Of a stretch of 23,341 bases of DNA, positions 8,019-14,983 are shown one piece after another. The notes under the pieces were generated by a model that was not told where the DNA came from, ran no database searches, and was given only the letters and a program-made list of their open reading frames with translations. Source of the DNA: CAZGLR01 sp964526635 (GTDB lineage: Bacteria; Zixibacteria; MSB-5A5; GN15; JAAZOE01); contig CAZGLR010000046.1 in the NCBI GenBank assembly GCA_964526635.1, positions 1 through 23,341 on the forward strand, in the 5' to 3' direction. The translations under genes were made by a program, and so were the position numbers. Every line of letters starts with the position of its first letter. Positions within the stretch are counted from its first letter, which is position 1.

Positions 8019-8712
8019 AATCTTCCCTTTCCAGAATCAGCCGAATAATATCGGCCTCATCGCCGGCTGTCAATCGCGGATTTACATTCTTTGCGGCCAC
8101 CATTTTAATTTTAAAACCGAGCGCTTCGATCAGGGCGGCATCATCGCGAAAGGTGGTGTCACTTCCCTGTACGTTACGATACGCTTCTTTGATTAAATCA
8201 AATTGAAAAACCTGTGGATATTCTGTTAGCCACAGATTGTCCGACTCCAGCGACGCCATGACAAAGCCGTCACGCACCCGCCGGATCGGGTCGTGAACCG
8301 GCCGACCCAAAACCGCAGCCCGTTGATTGCGGGCCTCCAGGACGGTCATATTAATATCATCGGGAGATATCAGCGGCCGCGCGGCGTCGTGAATAGCCAC
8401 AAAACCGGTCGACAAAGGAAGAGCATCCAGAGCCTTAATAATCGATTCGGCACGAGTCTCCCCACCGGGAATAATTTTCGATACCTTTTTAAAGCCATAG
8501 GGATTGACGACCACATTATTGACATGGAGCAGGCCGTCTTCAGGACAAATAATAGCGATTGAAGAGATCGTCTCGGCTGCCTCAAAGCGGGAAATAGTCC
8601 AGGTCAATACCGGCCGTCCGGCTATTTTTTGGAAGGCCGAAGGAATTGACGACGCAAACGAATGTTCGGTACCGGTGGCGTCGATCAGGGCTGTGGTCGA
8701 GACTATGGTCAT
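8005..8712 (-). CDS. ispD: IspD-like nucleotidyltransferase-fold protein lacking catalytic residues
   Basis: This 235-residue protein has the overall layout of IspD, which couples CTP to methylerythritol phosphate. Conserved parts include IAGRPVLTWTI, PGGETRAESIIKAL, VAIHDAARPLIS and FRDDAALIEALGF. The glycine-rich CTP loop AAGxGxRMxxxxPK is replaced by DATGTEHSFASSIPS, so the catalytic Arg and Lys (E. coli R20, K27) become Ser18 and Ser25. The Thr of VRDT is Pro (VHDP), the Arg of VDRxxLW is Ser (LESDNLW), and the Lys of NIKVT is Arg213 (NPRLT). Normal catalysis seems unlikely. The ATG at 8712 is 33 bases after queA without a clear Shine-Dalgarno sequence. It overlaps the equally altered IspF-like gene, suggesting the pair acts together. 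Genes for normal IspD and IspF may exist elsewhere in the genome. Confidence 0.8.
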   Translation of the reverse strand: MTIVSTTALIDATGTEHSFASSIPSAFQKIAGRPVLTWTISRFEAAETISSIAIICPEDGLLHVNNVVVNPYGFKKVSKIIPGGETRAESIIKALDALPLSTGFVAIHDAARPLISPDDINMTVLEARNQRAAVLGRPVHDPIRRVRDGFVMASLESDNLWLTEYPQVFQFDLIKEAYRNVQGSDTTFRDDAALIEALGFKIKMVAAKNVNPRLTAGDEADIIRLILEREDCAGI

Positions 8713-8745
8713 GAGTATGTTATCGGCAAAATCAATGGCGGCTGT

Positions 8746-9774
8746 TTAGAGAATCAGCATGCAGTCGCCATAACTATAAAAACGATAATTGTTTTCAATA
8801 GCATGCGCATAGGCCGCCAGGAGCTTTTCGCGATCATAAAAGGCCGATACCAGCATCAGGAGTGATGATTTCGGCAGATGGAAATTGGTGAGAAGGGCAT
8901 CGACCATTTTAAAGCGATATGGCGGATATATATAAAGACTTACCATCTTGGCGATGCCATCGGGTAGCCGGCCATCGGAACCGGCGACGGCCTCGATGGT
9001 TCGGACCGTGGTCGTGCCAACCGCCAGCAGCTTTTTACCGGCCTGTTTGCGGCAGTTAATTGAATCGGCCGTTTGTAACGTGATTTCAGCCATCTCGGGA
9101 TCTACGGCATGATCTTGAATATTATCGGCCTGAACCGGCTTAAACGTTCCGGGGCCGACATGAAGGGTAATTTCCTCGACAGCAATCCCCTGCGCATTTA
9201 GTTGGTTTAAGATTTCGGGTGTAAAATGCAGTCCGGCAGTGGGGGCGGCTACGGAACCATTGCGGCGAGCATACACAGTCTGGTAGCGCTCCTGATCCGA
9301 GTCTTCCGGTTCACGGTCGATGTAGGGCGGCAATGGTGTCTGGCCATGAGCAGCAAGGATACGATGTTCGTCTTCAATTGACGGGAATTCCACCAGCCGT
9401 TCGGGCCGGCCGGGGTCATCGCAGACAATGAGCATCCCGCAGTCATCGAAGGACATTACTTCGCCCTGCTTCAAACGAGCCGATGGCTGCAACAACGCAA
9501 GCCACCGGGTACCCTCGATTCTGCGAACCAGAAAAATCTCTACGGCGCCGCCAGTGGCACGATGGGTGCGCAGGCGGGCTTTGAAGACTTTGCTGTTGTT
9601 TACCACGAGAAAGTACGAGGCATCAATAAAATCACCGATATTACTGAAGCTGGAATCGATAATTTCTCCGGTGTCGCGATAGATGACCATCATTTTTGAA
9701 TCACTGCGACGAGGTACGGGAAATTGCGCGATAAGGTGTTCCGGCAGAGAATAATTAAAGTCGGAAGTTTTCAT
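8746..9774 (-). CDS. queA: S-adenosylmethionine:tRNA ribosyltransferase-isomerase
   Basis: QueA transfers and rearranges the ribosyl group of S-adenosylmethionine onto preQ1-modified tRNA to make epoxyqueuosine at wobble position 34 of GUN anticodons. The 342 residues match the family. Diagnostic segments are YSLPEHLIAQFP at the N-terminus, LVVNNSKVFKARL, TGGAVEIFLV, SVAAPTAGLHFT, LHVGPGTFKPV, VGTTTVRTIEA and LLTNFHLPKSSLLMLVSAF near the C-terminus. The ATG overlaps the DUF2905 stop as ATGA. Of the visible tRNAs, tRNA-Tyr (GTA) is a queuosine substrate. It sits in the common ruvCAB-queA neighbourhood. Confidence 0.97.
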   Translation of the reverse strand: MKTSDFNYSLPEHLIAQFPVPRRSDSKMMVIYRDTGEIIDSSFSNIGDFIDASYFLVVNNSKVFKARLRTHRATGGAVEIFLVRRIEGTRWLALLQPSARLKQGEVMSFDDCGMLIVCDDPGRPERLVEFPSIEDEHRILAAHGQTPLPPYIDREPEDSDQERYQTVYARRNGSVAAPTAGLHFTPEILNQLNAQGIAVEEITLHVGPGTFKPVQADNIQDHAVDPEMAEITLQTADSINCRKQAGKKLLAVGTTTVRTIEAVAGSDGRLPDGIAKMVSLYIYPPYRFKMVDALLTNFHLPKSSLLMLVSAFYDREKLLAAYAHAIENNYRFYSYGDCMLIL

Positions 9775-10001
9775 CGGCGAGAAAACAGATTGAGAATGAC
9801 AGTCAACAGAATCGAGAGAATAAGCATGGTCACGATGGGAATATGCAGAGTAAAATTCTCTCGCTTGATGGTGATATCGCCGGGCAGTTTTCCCAGCCAG
9901 GGGATTTTATCACCAAATAGAAAAATCACACCGATGACGATCAGGATAATTCCGGATACTACAAGTAGTCGTCCGATACTCTGCGTCGGAAATCCTTCCA
10001 C
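9771..10001 (-). CDS. DUF2905 small membrane protein
   Basis: This is a short two-helix membrane protein of unknown function, family DUF2905. The pattern is GRLLVVSGIILIVIGVIFLF (helix 1), then LGKLPGDITIKRENFTLHIP, then a second helix ending NLFSRR. The LPGDI segment is diagnostic. No ATG is available between the ruvB stop and helix 1. GTG at 10001 (76 residues) is my choice because GGTGGG lies just upstream, with GTG at 10010 as an alternative. The open frame reaching 10124 runs through ruvB and should not be used. Its place between ruvB and queA is a recurring arrangement, but its job there is unknown. Confidence 0.82.
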   Translation of the reverse strand: MEGFPTQSIGRLLVVSGIILIVIGVIFLFGDKIPWLGKLPGDITIKRENFTLHIPIVTMLILSILLTVILNLFSRR

Positions 10002-10020
10002 ACTACCCACCAGTGCAAAG

Positions 10021-11052
10021 TTAAAAGAGTGATTCCTGGGGATCGGAGCGGCCCCCGGGCTTGATGCCGAGATGGGCATAAGCCTCATCGGAAACCATGC
10101 GTCCCTGCCTTGTCCGCTGGACAAAACCGATTTTCAGTAAATACGGTTCAACCATATCGACCAGGGTATCGCTTTCCTCGTTAAGGGTAGTTGCGATGGT
10201 TTCCAGTCCGACAGGTCCGCCGGCATAGTAATCAATAATCACACGAAGGTAATCGCGATCAAGTTTATCGAGGCCAATCGCATCGACGCCCTCGAGGCCG
10301 AGAGCTTTTCGGGCCAGTTCTTCGGTGATGTGGCCATCACTCTTGACCTGGACATAATCGCGGACCCGTCGCAGCAGACGATTGGCCACGCGCGGTGTCC
10401 CCCGGCTGCGCCGTCCGATACTCAGAGCGGCATCGTCTTCGATCGTAATGTCAAGCAATCCGGCCGAACGGCTGACAATCTGCTGCAATTCGGTTTCGTC
10501 ATAAAAATCTATATGATGAAAGATGCCAAAACGGTCACGAAGCGGTGACGTCAGAAGCCCGGCCCGTGTAGTGGCGCCAACCAGCGTAAACTGCTTGAGG
10601 GGCATGTTGATGACACGGGAGAAAGCGCCCTTGTCGACGATAAACTCAACCCGAAAATCCTCCATAGCCGGGTAGATGAACTCTTCGACGATGGGGCTGA
10701 GGCGATGAATTTCATCAATAAAGAGCACGTCGCCATGCTTGAGATTGGTCAAAATCCCCATCAAATCAGCCGACCGGGTCAGTGTCGGCCCGGAGGTTGC
10801 GACCATTTTGGCACCCATCTCGTTGGCCAGGATATTGGCCAGCGTGGTTTTACCGAGCCCGGGTGGACCATAGAAAAGGATGTGCTCGTGGGGTTCTCCC
10901 CGTCGGCGCGAAGCCTCGATAGAGAGCCGCAGCTTTTCGACCAGTTTCGGGTGCCCGACATACTCATCGAGTTTTTCCGGCCGGAGTGACTGGAAGGTCT
11001 TCTCTTCCTCGGGCGAAACGTGCTCAGGCGATATGATCCGTTCACGCTTCAT
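10021..11052 (-). CDS. ruvB: Holliday junction branch migration ATPase RuvB
   Basis: RuvB is the hexameric AAA+ motor that drives branch migration of Holliday junctions with RuvA. The 343 residues carry Walker A GPPGLGKTT (62-70), Walker B VLFIDEIHRLSP, sensor I GATTRAG, the SPLRDRFG arginine-finger region and a C-terminal winged-helix domain (GPVGLETIATTLNEE, then VQRTRQGRM). The ATG start overlaps the ruvA stop by 4 bases (ATGA), indicating translational coupling. All key residues appear intact. Confidence 0.98.
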   Translation of the reverse strand: MKRERIISPEHVSPEEEKTFQSLRPEKLDEYVGHPKLVEKLRLSIEASRRRGEPHEHILFYGPPGLGKTTLANILANEMGAKMVATSGPTLTRSADLMGILTNLKHGDVLFIDEIHRLSPIVEEFIYPAMEDFRVEFIVDKGAFSRVINMPLKQFTLVGATTRAGLLTSPLRDRFGIFHHIDFYDETELQQIVSRSAGLLDITIEDDAALSIGRRSRGTPRVANRLLRRVRDYVQVKSDGHITEELARKALGLEGVDAIGLDKLDRDYLRVIIDYYAGGPVGLETIATTLNEESDTLVDMVEPYLLKIGFVQRTRQGRMVSDEAYAHLGIKPGGRSDPQESLF

Positions 11053-11690
11053 GCCGGAGTGCTCTCACTTTGCTGGGCGAAGATAGTCGTGACCATCTCT
11101 TCAGTCGTTTTAATGTCGGGGTTGGTTTTGAGGGCCTTTTTGATCAGGGTATCAATTTCGGCCGGGCGATACTGAAGCTGAGTCAGGACGTCGTACACCT
11201 CATCGAGAAAATCAACGTCTTTGGTCGCGGCGACCAGCGGGCGATCATTGCGCGAGAGAGCAAATCGTGCTGTTTTACCGGCCAGTTCCGCCACAATTTT
11301 CTCGGCCATGCGGGGTCCGATGCCGGGCAACTGCTTGAGCACAGCGATGTCTTTTTCCTCAATAGCACGGGCCAGATCGCGAACCGGAAGAGTCAGGCAG
11401 CGCAGGGCTTTGCGGACACCGATGCCGGAGACTGTCGTGAAAACTTTGAAGAACTCGCGATCGGCCGGGACGGTGAAGCCGACCAGGCGCGGATGCATAT
11501 TGGCGGCATTGGCCGATGATTCAATATAGTAATAGGTGTGGAGCGTCACCGGTTCGCCGCCGCGGGCATGATGCCGGAGTGGTTCGGCCAGTCCCGAGGG
11601 GATCAGGATTTCATAGAAGATGCCGTTTAGCTCCAGCGTGATCATTTCATCGCTGACATGCTCGATTTTTCCGCAGAGTTTGCTGATCAC
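11049..11690 (-). CDS. ruvA: Holliday junction DNA helicase subunit RuvA (variant OB domain)
   Basis: RuvA binds the four-way junction as a tetramer and loads RuvB. The 213 residues show an N-terminal OB fold (MISKLCGKIEHV), two helix-hairpin-helix motifs (VSGIGVRKALRCL and LPGIGPRMAEKIVAEL) and a C-terminal RuvB-binding helical domain. The loop that in E. coli carries the acidic pin (VREDAQLLYGF) is longer and reads YYYIESSANAANMHPRLVGF, a form I associate with planctomycete-like RuvA. The start is GTG at 11690, directly abutting the ruvC stop (TAAGTG). Gene order ruvC-ruvA-ruvB is the standard bacterial one. Confidence 0.95.
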   Translation of the reverse strand: MISKLCGKIEHVSDEMITLELNGIFYEILIPSGLAEPLRHHARGGEPVTLHTYYYIESSANAANMHPRLVGFTVPADREFFKVFTTVSGIGVRKALRCLTLPVRDLARAIEEKDIAVLKQLPGIGPRMAEKIVAELAGKTARFALSRNDRPLVAATKDVDFLDEVYDVLTQLQYRPAEIDTLIKKALKTNPDIKTTEEMVTTIFAQQSESTPA

Positions 11691-12176
11691 TTAGACCGTC
11701 ATCCTTTCAAGATAATGGGCATGGCACAATGCCGCCGCCAGGGCATCGGATTGATCGACCGGTTCAAGAGGTTCAGACAGGTTTAATATCTGCATAATCA
11801 TCTGCTGCACCTGATCCTTGCGAGCACGACCGTTGCCAGTTATCGCGCTTTTAATCTTTGTGGCGGCATAGCTGGTGACCGGCACCCGGGACTGGCAGGC
11901 GGCCGCCAATATAGCCCCACGGGCATGAGCCATGATCACCGCAGTTTTGGGATGATTGTAATGTGAGTACAAATCTTCCATGGAAAGGCAATCAGGACGG
12001 GCATCGGCCAGCAATTCCGTCATGGCGGCGTAAATTGAGCCGACCCGGCGGTCGATCGGGTCGTTGTCATGCGAACGGATCACGCCGGCTTCAACCAGTT
12101 GCGGCTGTTCATCAGCTATGCGGATGAGGCCATAGCCGGTCACCGCCAGACCGGGATCGATGCCCAGAACCAGCAT
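11691..12176 (-). CDS. ruvC: Crossover junction endodeoxyribonuclease RuvC
   Basis: RuvC is the dimeric resolvase that nicks Holliday junctions symmetrically, using two metal ions. The 161 residues carry the acidic catalytic set: Asp7 in GIDPG, Glu in SMEDLYSH, and the two Asp in VDQSDALAAALCHAH. The basic helix segment GNGRARKDQVQQMI is present. The loop LYSHYNHPKTAVIMAHARG resembles planctomycete-type RuvC rather than the E. coli form, in step with the variant RuvA next door. The ATG lies 2 bases after the yebC stop. Confidence 0.96.
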   Translation of the reverse strand: MLVLGIDPGLAVTGYGLIRIADEQPQLVEAGVIRSHDNDPIDRRVGSIYAAMTELLADARPDCLSMEDLYSHYNHPKTAVIMAHARGAILAAACQSRVPVTSYAATKIKSAITGNGRARKDQVQQMIMQILNLSEPLEPVDQSDALAAALCHAHYLERMTV

Positions 12177-12178
12177 GA

Positions 12179-12928
12179 TTAACTGGCCAGTTCCTCCAGA
12201 ATATCGTCGTCGATCTCAAAATTGGCCGATATCTTCTGGACGTCATCACAGTTTTCCAGCGCGTCGTAGAGTTTCATCATTGACTCAGCACCCTTTTTAT
12301 CAAGCTTGACCGTGTTTTGCGGCATACGCCGTATTTCAGCCTCCATGATGGTAAAGCCGGCCGATTCAAGCGCCTGGCGGACGGTTTCGAGATCACCCAT
12401 TTCAGTCGTGATTTCGAAAGCATCTTCCTGCGACTCGATATCAGCGGCGCCGGCCTCGAGGGCAGTTTCCATGACCGCCTCTTCCTCAGCGCCGTCGGTC
12501 GATACCGTTATAATGCCCTTTGTGTCAAACATCCAGGCCACGCAACCATTTTCACCAAGGTTGCCATTGTACTTGGAGAAAATATGGCGCACTTCGGAGA
12601 CGGTCCGATTACGGTTATCGGTGAAACAATCGACAAAGACCGCGACGCCGCTGGGGCCGTAACCCTCGAAGGTGGCTTCTTCGTAAGTGACACCGGGGAG
12701 TTCGCCGGTACCTTTCTGAATCGCTTTTTTGATGTTGTCGGCGGGCATATTGGCGGCTTTGGCCGATGCTACCGCCGTGCGCAACCGTGGATTTGCTTCA
12801 ATATCGCCGCCGCCCATACGGGCCGCCACCGTAATTTCCTTTATAAGACGGGTAAAGACCCGTCCGCGAGCGGCGTCGAGTTTGCCTTTTTTACGCTTAA
12901 TTGTAGCCCATTTTGAATGGCCGGACAT
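12179..12928 (-). CDS. yebC: YebC/TACO1 family protein
   Basis: This is a YebC/PmpR/TACO1 family cytoplasmic protein. It was long annotated as a transcriptional regulator, and recent work on the family describes help with translation through difficult proline-rich stretches. The 249 residues start MSGHSKWATIKRKKGKLDAARG and include FTRLIKEITVAARMGGGD and NPRLRTAVASAKAANMP, followed by the family's two acidic alpha/beta domains. A GGAGG Shine-Dalgarno sequence is 4 bases before the ATG. It is the first gene of the long minus-strand operon, directly ahead of ruvC, a very common pairing. Confidence 0.96.
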   Translation of the reverse strand: MSGHSKWATIKRKKGKLDAARGRVFTRLIKEITVAARMGGGDIEANPRLRTAVASAKAANMPADNIKKAIQKGTGELPGVTYEEATFEGYGPSGVAVFVDCFTDNRNRTVSEVRHIFSKYNGNLGENGCVAWMFDTKGIITVSTDGAEEEAVMETALEAGAADIESQEDAFEITTEMGDLETVRQALESAGFTIMEAEIRRMPQNTVKLDKKGAESMMKLYDALENCDDVQKISANFEIDDDILEELAS

Positions 12929-12975
12929 ACAACCTCCGATATTGCAGGTAGTTGTGTATCTTGATCTATCGTAGT

Positions 12976-13004
12976 ATTTTACCCAATCGTCACCTGAATG
13001 GCAA
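12976..13004 (-). promoter_or_regulatory. Sigma-70-type promoter of the yebC-ruvCAB operon
   Basis: The -35 hexamer TTGCCA (13004-12999) and -10 hexamer TAAAAT (12981-12976) are spaced by 17 bases on the minus strand, each matching consensus at five of six positions. Predicted transcription starts near 12969, giving a leader of about 40 bases before yebC. It lies in the 185-base divergent region between yebC and the HIT gene. Confidence 0.75.
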
Positions 13005-13113
13005 TATCTATTCCTGCAAGATGCTTACTTTTTTTGTTCCTTCGCCTTGCAGAGACGGCCGGGAGTGTCGTATTGTGTAACGTACCAAAACAATGATACT
13101 GCCGGGAGAAATG

Positions 13114-13461
13114 ATGTCGGATTGTACTTTTTGTAAAATCGCCGCCGGTGAGTCTCCGGCGAAAACGGTTTTTGAAAATGATCGAGTAATAGTCTTCAAG
13201 GATATTCATCCCAAGGCAAAAACGCATTTGCTGATCACCCCTAAAGCACACTTTCCGACGTTTCTGGACACACCGAATGAGGATGTCGCCTACCTGTTTG
13301 AAATCGCCCGACAACTGGGTGAGAAATTACATGTGGCAAACGGATTCAAGTTATGGGTTCACAATGGTCCGGAAGGCGGACAGGTGATCTTTCACCTGCA
13401 TGTGCATTTTATGACTAATCTGGCTTCTGTTGGCGACGATATAATTGATATTGCCGGCTGA
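13114..13461 (+). CDS. HIT family hydrolase (HinT-type)
   Basis: This is a histidine-triad purine nucleoside phosphoramidase or related nucleotide hydrolase, acting as a cytoplasmic dimer. The N-terminus CTFCKIAAGESPAKTVFEND is typical of the HinT branch. Later segments are KDIHPKAKTHLLITPKAH, LWVHNGPEGGQ and the triad HLHVHFM. I choose the ATG at 13114 (115 residues) because GGGAG lies 5 bases upstream. ATG codons at 13093 and 13111 are in frame but poorer. It is the first plus-strand gene, 107 bases ahead of rpsU. A weak upstream -10-like TATTGT was seen without a convincing -35. Confidence 0.95.
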   Translation: MSDCTFCKIAAGESPAKTVFENDRVIVFKDIHPKAKTHLLITPKAHFPTFLDTPNEDVAYLFEIARQLGEKLHVANGFKLWVHNGPEGGQVIFHLHVHFMTNLASVGDDIIDIAG

Positions 13462-13477
13462 GATTGCTAAGTTTCTA

Positions 13478-13505
13478 TTGACAAGTCCGGGATTGGCAGT
13501 ATCTT
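13478..13505 (+). promoter_or_regulatory. Probable promoter of the rpsU-yqeY-cvpA cluster
   Basis: A perfect -35 TTGACA (13478-13483) is followed after 16 bases by TATCTT (13500-13505). It lies between the HIT stop and rpsU, giving a leader of about 55 bases that contains a purine-rich GGGAGTGG. The -10 matches consensus at four of six positions. Confidence 0.6.
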
Positions 13506-13568
13506 TATGCTGGCTTAACACATAACCCTTTTCGCTTATGTCGATTTGAAGGGAGTGGTAAACAGTAG

Positions 13569-13769
13569 ATGACAGGAGTTAAAGTGCGCGACGATGAATC
13601 CTTCGAGAAAGCGTTGCGCCGATTCAATAAGTTCTGCGAAAAGATGGGGATCCTTTCTGATATTAAAAAACATCAGCATTTTGAGAAACCGTCGGAACGC
13701 AAGAAACGGAAAATGAACGCCGCCAAGCGCAAGATGCGCAAACTGGTCAAGGAACAGAATCAGTATTAA
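13569..13769 (+). CDS. rpsU: 30S ribosomal protein S21
   Basis: S21 is a small, very basic protein of the 30S subunit near the anti-Shine-Dalgarno end of 16S rRNA that helps translation initiation. The 66 residues contain the family pattern VKVRDDESFEKALRRFNKFC, a KPSERKKRK motif and a lysine/arginine-rich C-terminal helix. The purine-rich GGGAGTGG lies about 10-13 bases before the ATG, rather far for a Shine-Dalgarno sequence. The stop overlaps the yqeY start by one base (TAATG). It opens the macromolecular-synthesis cluster. Confidence 0.96.
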   Translation: MTGVKVRDDESFEKALRRFNKFCEKMGILSDIKKHQHFEKPSERKKRKMNAAKRKMRKLVKEQNQY

Positions 13770-14218
13770 TGCCTCTTCTTGCCCAGATAGAACAAGAAAT
13801 GATTAAGGCCCTTAAAAGTGGCGACCGTCTGGCTGCCGATACTTTTAGGGGCCTTAAATCTGATATCAAGTATTATCAGATCGAAAACAGTATCAAGGAA
13901 GTTTCTGACGACGATGTCATCGCCGTCATAACCAAAGCCGCCAAAAAACGGCGTGATTCAATTGAACAATACGCAAAGGGCGGGCGTCAGGACCTGGTCG
14001 ATAAGGAATCGGCCGAATTGAAACTGATTGAGGCCTATCTGCCCGAACAGATGTCTGAGGAAGATATCGAAGCCATCGTCAGAAGCGCCATCGCTGAAAC
14101 CGGCGCCACGGGTCCCCCGGACATGGGCAAAGTCATGAAGGTAGTCATGCCCAAAGTTGCCGGCCAGGCCGATGGCAAAGCGGTCAAGGCGGTTGTTACA
14201 CGGCTTCTGAACGCGTAA
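13769..14218 (+). CDS. YqeY/GatB-related protein
   Basis: This is a 149-residue protein of the YqeY family, related to the tail domain of the GatB subunit of Asp/Glu-tRNA amidotransferase. Its exact role is not settled, and tRNA-linked functions have been proposed. Family features are the N-terminal helical domain (ALKSGDRLAADTFRGLKSDI, KAAKKRRDSIEQYAKGGRQD), the linker KLIEAYLPEQMSEEDI and a C-terminal GatB-like domain with GPPDMGKVMKVVMPKVAGQADG. It is translationally coupled to rpsU, the usual partner. Codons 12-30 form a strong inverted repeat, listed separately. Confidence 0.94.
   Translation: MPLLAQIEQEMIKALKSGDRLAADTFRGLKSDIKYYQIENSIKEVSDDDVIAVITKAAKKRRDSIEQYAKGGRQDLVDKESAELKLIEAYLPEQMSEEDIEAIVRSAIAETGATGPPDMGKVMKVVMPKVAGQADGKAVKAVVTRLLNA
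13803..13857 (+). repeat. 17-bp inverted repeat (hairpin) within yqeY
   Basis: Arm 13803-13819 pairs with 13841-13857 over 17 positions: 16 Watson-Crick pairs and one U-G pair (13812 with 13848). The loop has 21 bases, and GGC/GCC inside it could add a few more pairs. Each arm is itself nearly palindromic around GGCC. It covers codons for ALKS and RGLKS. No T-tract follows, so it is not an intrinsic terminator. Confidence 0.85.
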
Positions 14219-14287
14219 GTTTTTTGTTGCCTTTCAATTCCAACTACGCGACTTTTTTCCGGTAAACATATTACGAGGGGGTCGAGA

Positions 14288-14914
14288 ATGAATATTGTCG
14301 ACTATATCCTGCTGGCTTTGCTGCTGGCGATGGTCATTGTCGGATCCAAAAAAGGACTGGTCCGCGAATTGACCGCATTCTTCCTGCTGGTGCCGTCGGT
14401 GGTCGTCTCGATCTATTTTATGGATACGGTGGCTGTCCGGGTTTATGAAAGCGTTGGCGGGTCTCCGATGGTGGTGACATTTCTCAGTTTTATAATCCTT
14501 ATCGGGGTTGCCTATGCGGTGTTTAAAATGATCGGCGTGGGGATCGCCAAGATCATTAAATTCCAGAAAAAGGGCAAAACCGATCAAATGGGTGGTGCTT
14601 TTATCGGATTCGCCCGCGGCTGGATAATCATGTCGTTCGTGTTTTTCCTGCTGTTTTTGCTGCCGATGCCGGCCAGTTTTTATCTGGCGATCGAAAATTC
14701 TCTGTTTGGACCAACGCTGGTCAAGACAGTGCCGTTTTTGTATGAAGCCAGCGGAGCCCTGCATCCCAATCATCCCTCCTTCTTTGGACAGGTAGAAAAG
14801 GCGCTGACTTTGAAAAATTCACGAATTCAGGTGCCGCCGAATGTCCGTTCCGATGTCGATCTGGTCTTGTATCAGATGCATCGCTTTTTTAATGTAAATC
14901 AGGCGGGGACTTAA
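14288..14914 (+). CDS. CvpA family membrane protein
   Basis: This is a 208-residue membrane protein of the CvpA (colicin V production) family, known for roles in envelope stress and biofilm behaviour without a defined biochemical activity. The N-terminus MNIVDYILLALLLAMVIVGS followed by KKGLVREL is characteristic. Four hydrophobic helices span roughly residues 5-20, 28-45, 62-82 and 103-125, and a soluble C-terminal tail of about 75 residues follows. The Shine-Dalgarno sequence GAGGGGG is about 7 bases before the ATG. It is often found between ribosomal/tRNA genes and mutS2. A strong terminator follows 36 bases after its stop. Confidence 0.88.
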   Translation: MNIVDYILLALLLAMVIVGSKKGLVRELTAFFLLVPSVVVSIYFMDTVAVRVYESVGGSPMVVTFLSFIILIGVAYAVFKMIGVGIAKIIKFQKKGKTDQMGGAFIGFARGWIIMSFVFFLLFLLPMPASFYLAIENSLFGPTLVKTVPFLYEASGALHPNHPSFFGQVEKALTLKNSRIQVPPNVRSDVDLVLYQMHRFFNVNQAGT

Positions 14915-14950
14915 AAAAGCGTTCAACGACTCCAAGTTTTTTTGTATGTT

Positions 14951-14983
14951 ACCGGCGGTTGGATGTAACCGCCGGTTTTTTTT
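14951..14983 (+). terminator. Rho-independent terminator or attenuator abutting the mutS2 start codon
   Basis: A perfect 10-bp stem (14951-14960 with 14967-14976, 6-base loop GGATGT) ends in an eight-base T run (14976-14983). The ATG of mutS2 begins at 14984, the very next base. This should stop transcription coming from rpsU-yqeY-cvpA and leaves no room for a separate promoter or Shine-Dalgarno sequence before mutS2. A poor promoter-like pair TTCAAC/TATGTT (14922-14950, spacer 17) would start inside the hairpin. Confidence 0.9.

Noticed and set aside
10002..10124. Longer start for the DUF2905 gene
   Set aside because: The extension lies mostly within the ruvB 3' end in another frame, and DUF2905 proteins begin just before the first membrane helix.
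12317..12916. Plus-strand open frame of 199 codons
   Set aside because: It mirrors yebC on the opposite strand, and yebC is a clear full-length conserved gene with a good ribosome site.
13014..13052. 7-bp inverted repeat CTGCAAG/CTTGCAG with a 25-base loop in the yebC/HIT divergent region
   Set aside because: It is short and widely spaced, not centred on the identified promoter. This is too weak to call an operator.
14234..14773. Minus-strand open frame of 179 codons over cvpA
   Set aside because: It is His/Gln/Asp-rich translation opposite hydrophobic codons, the typical shadow of a membrane protein gene.
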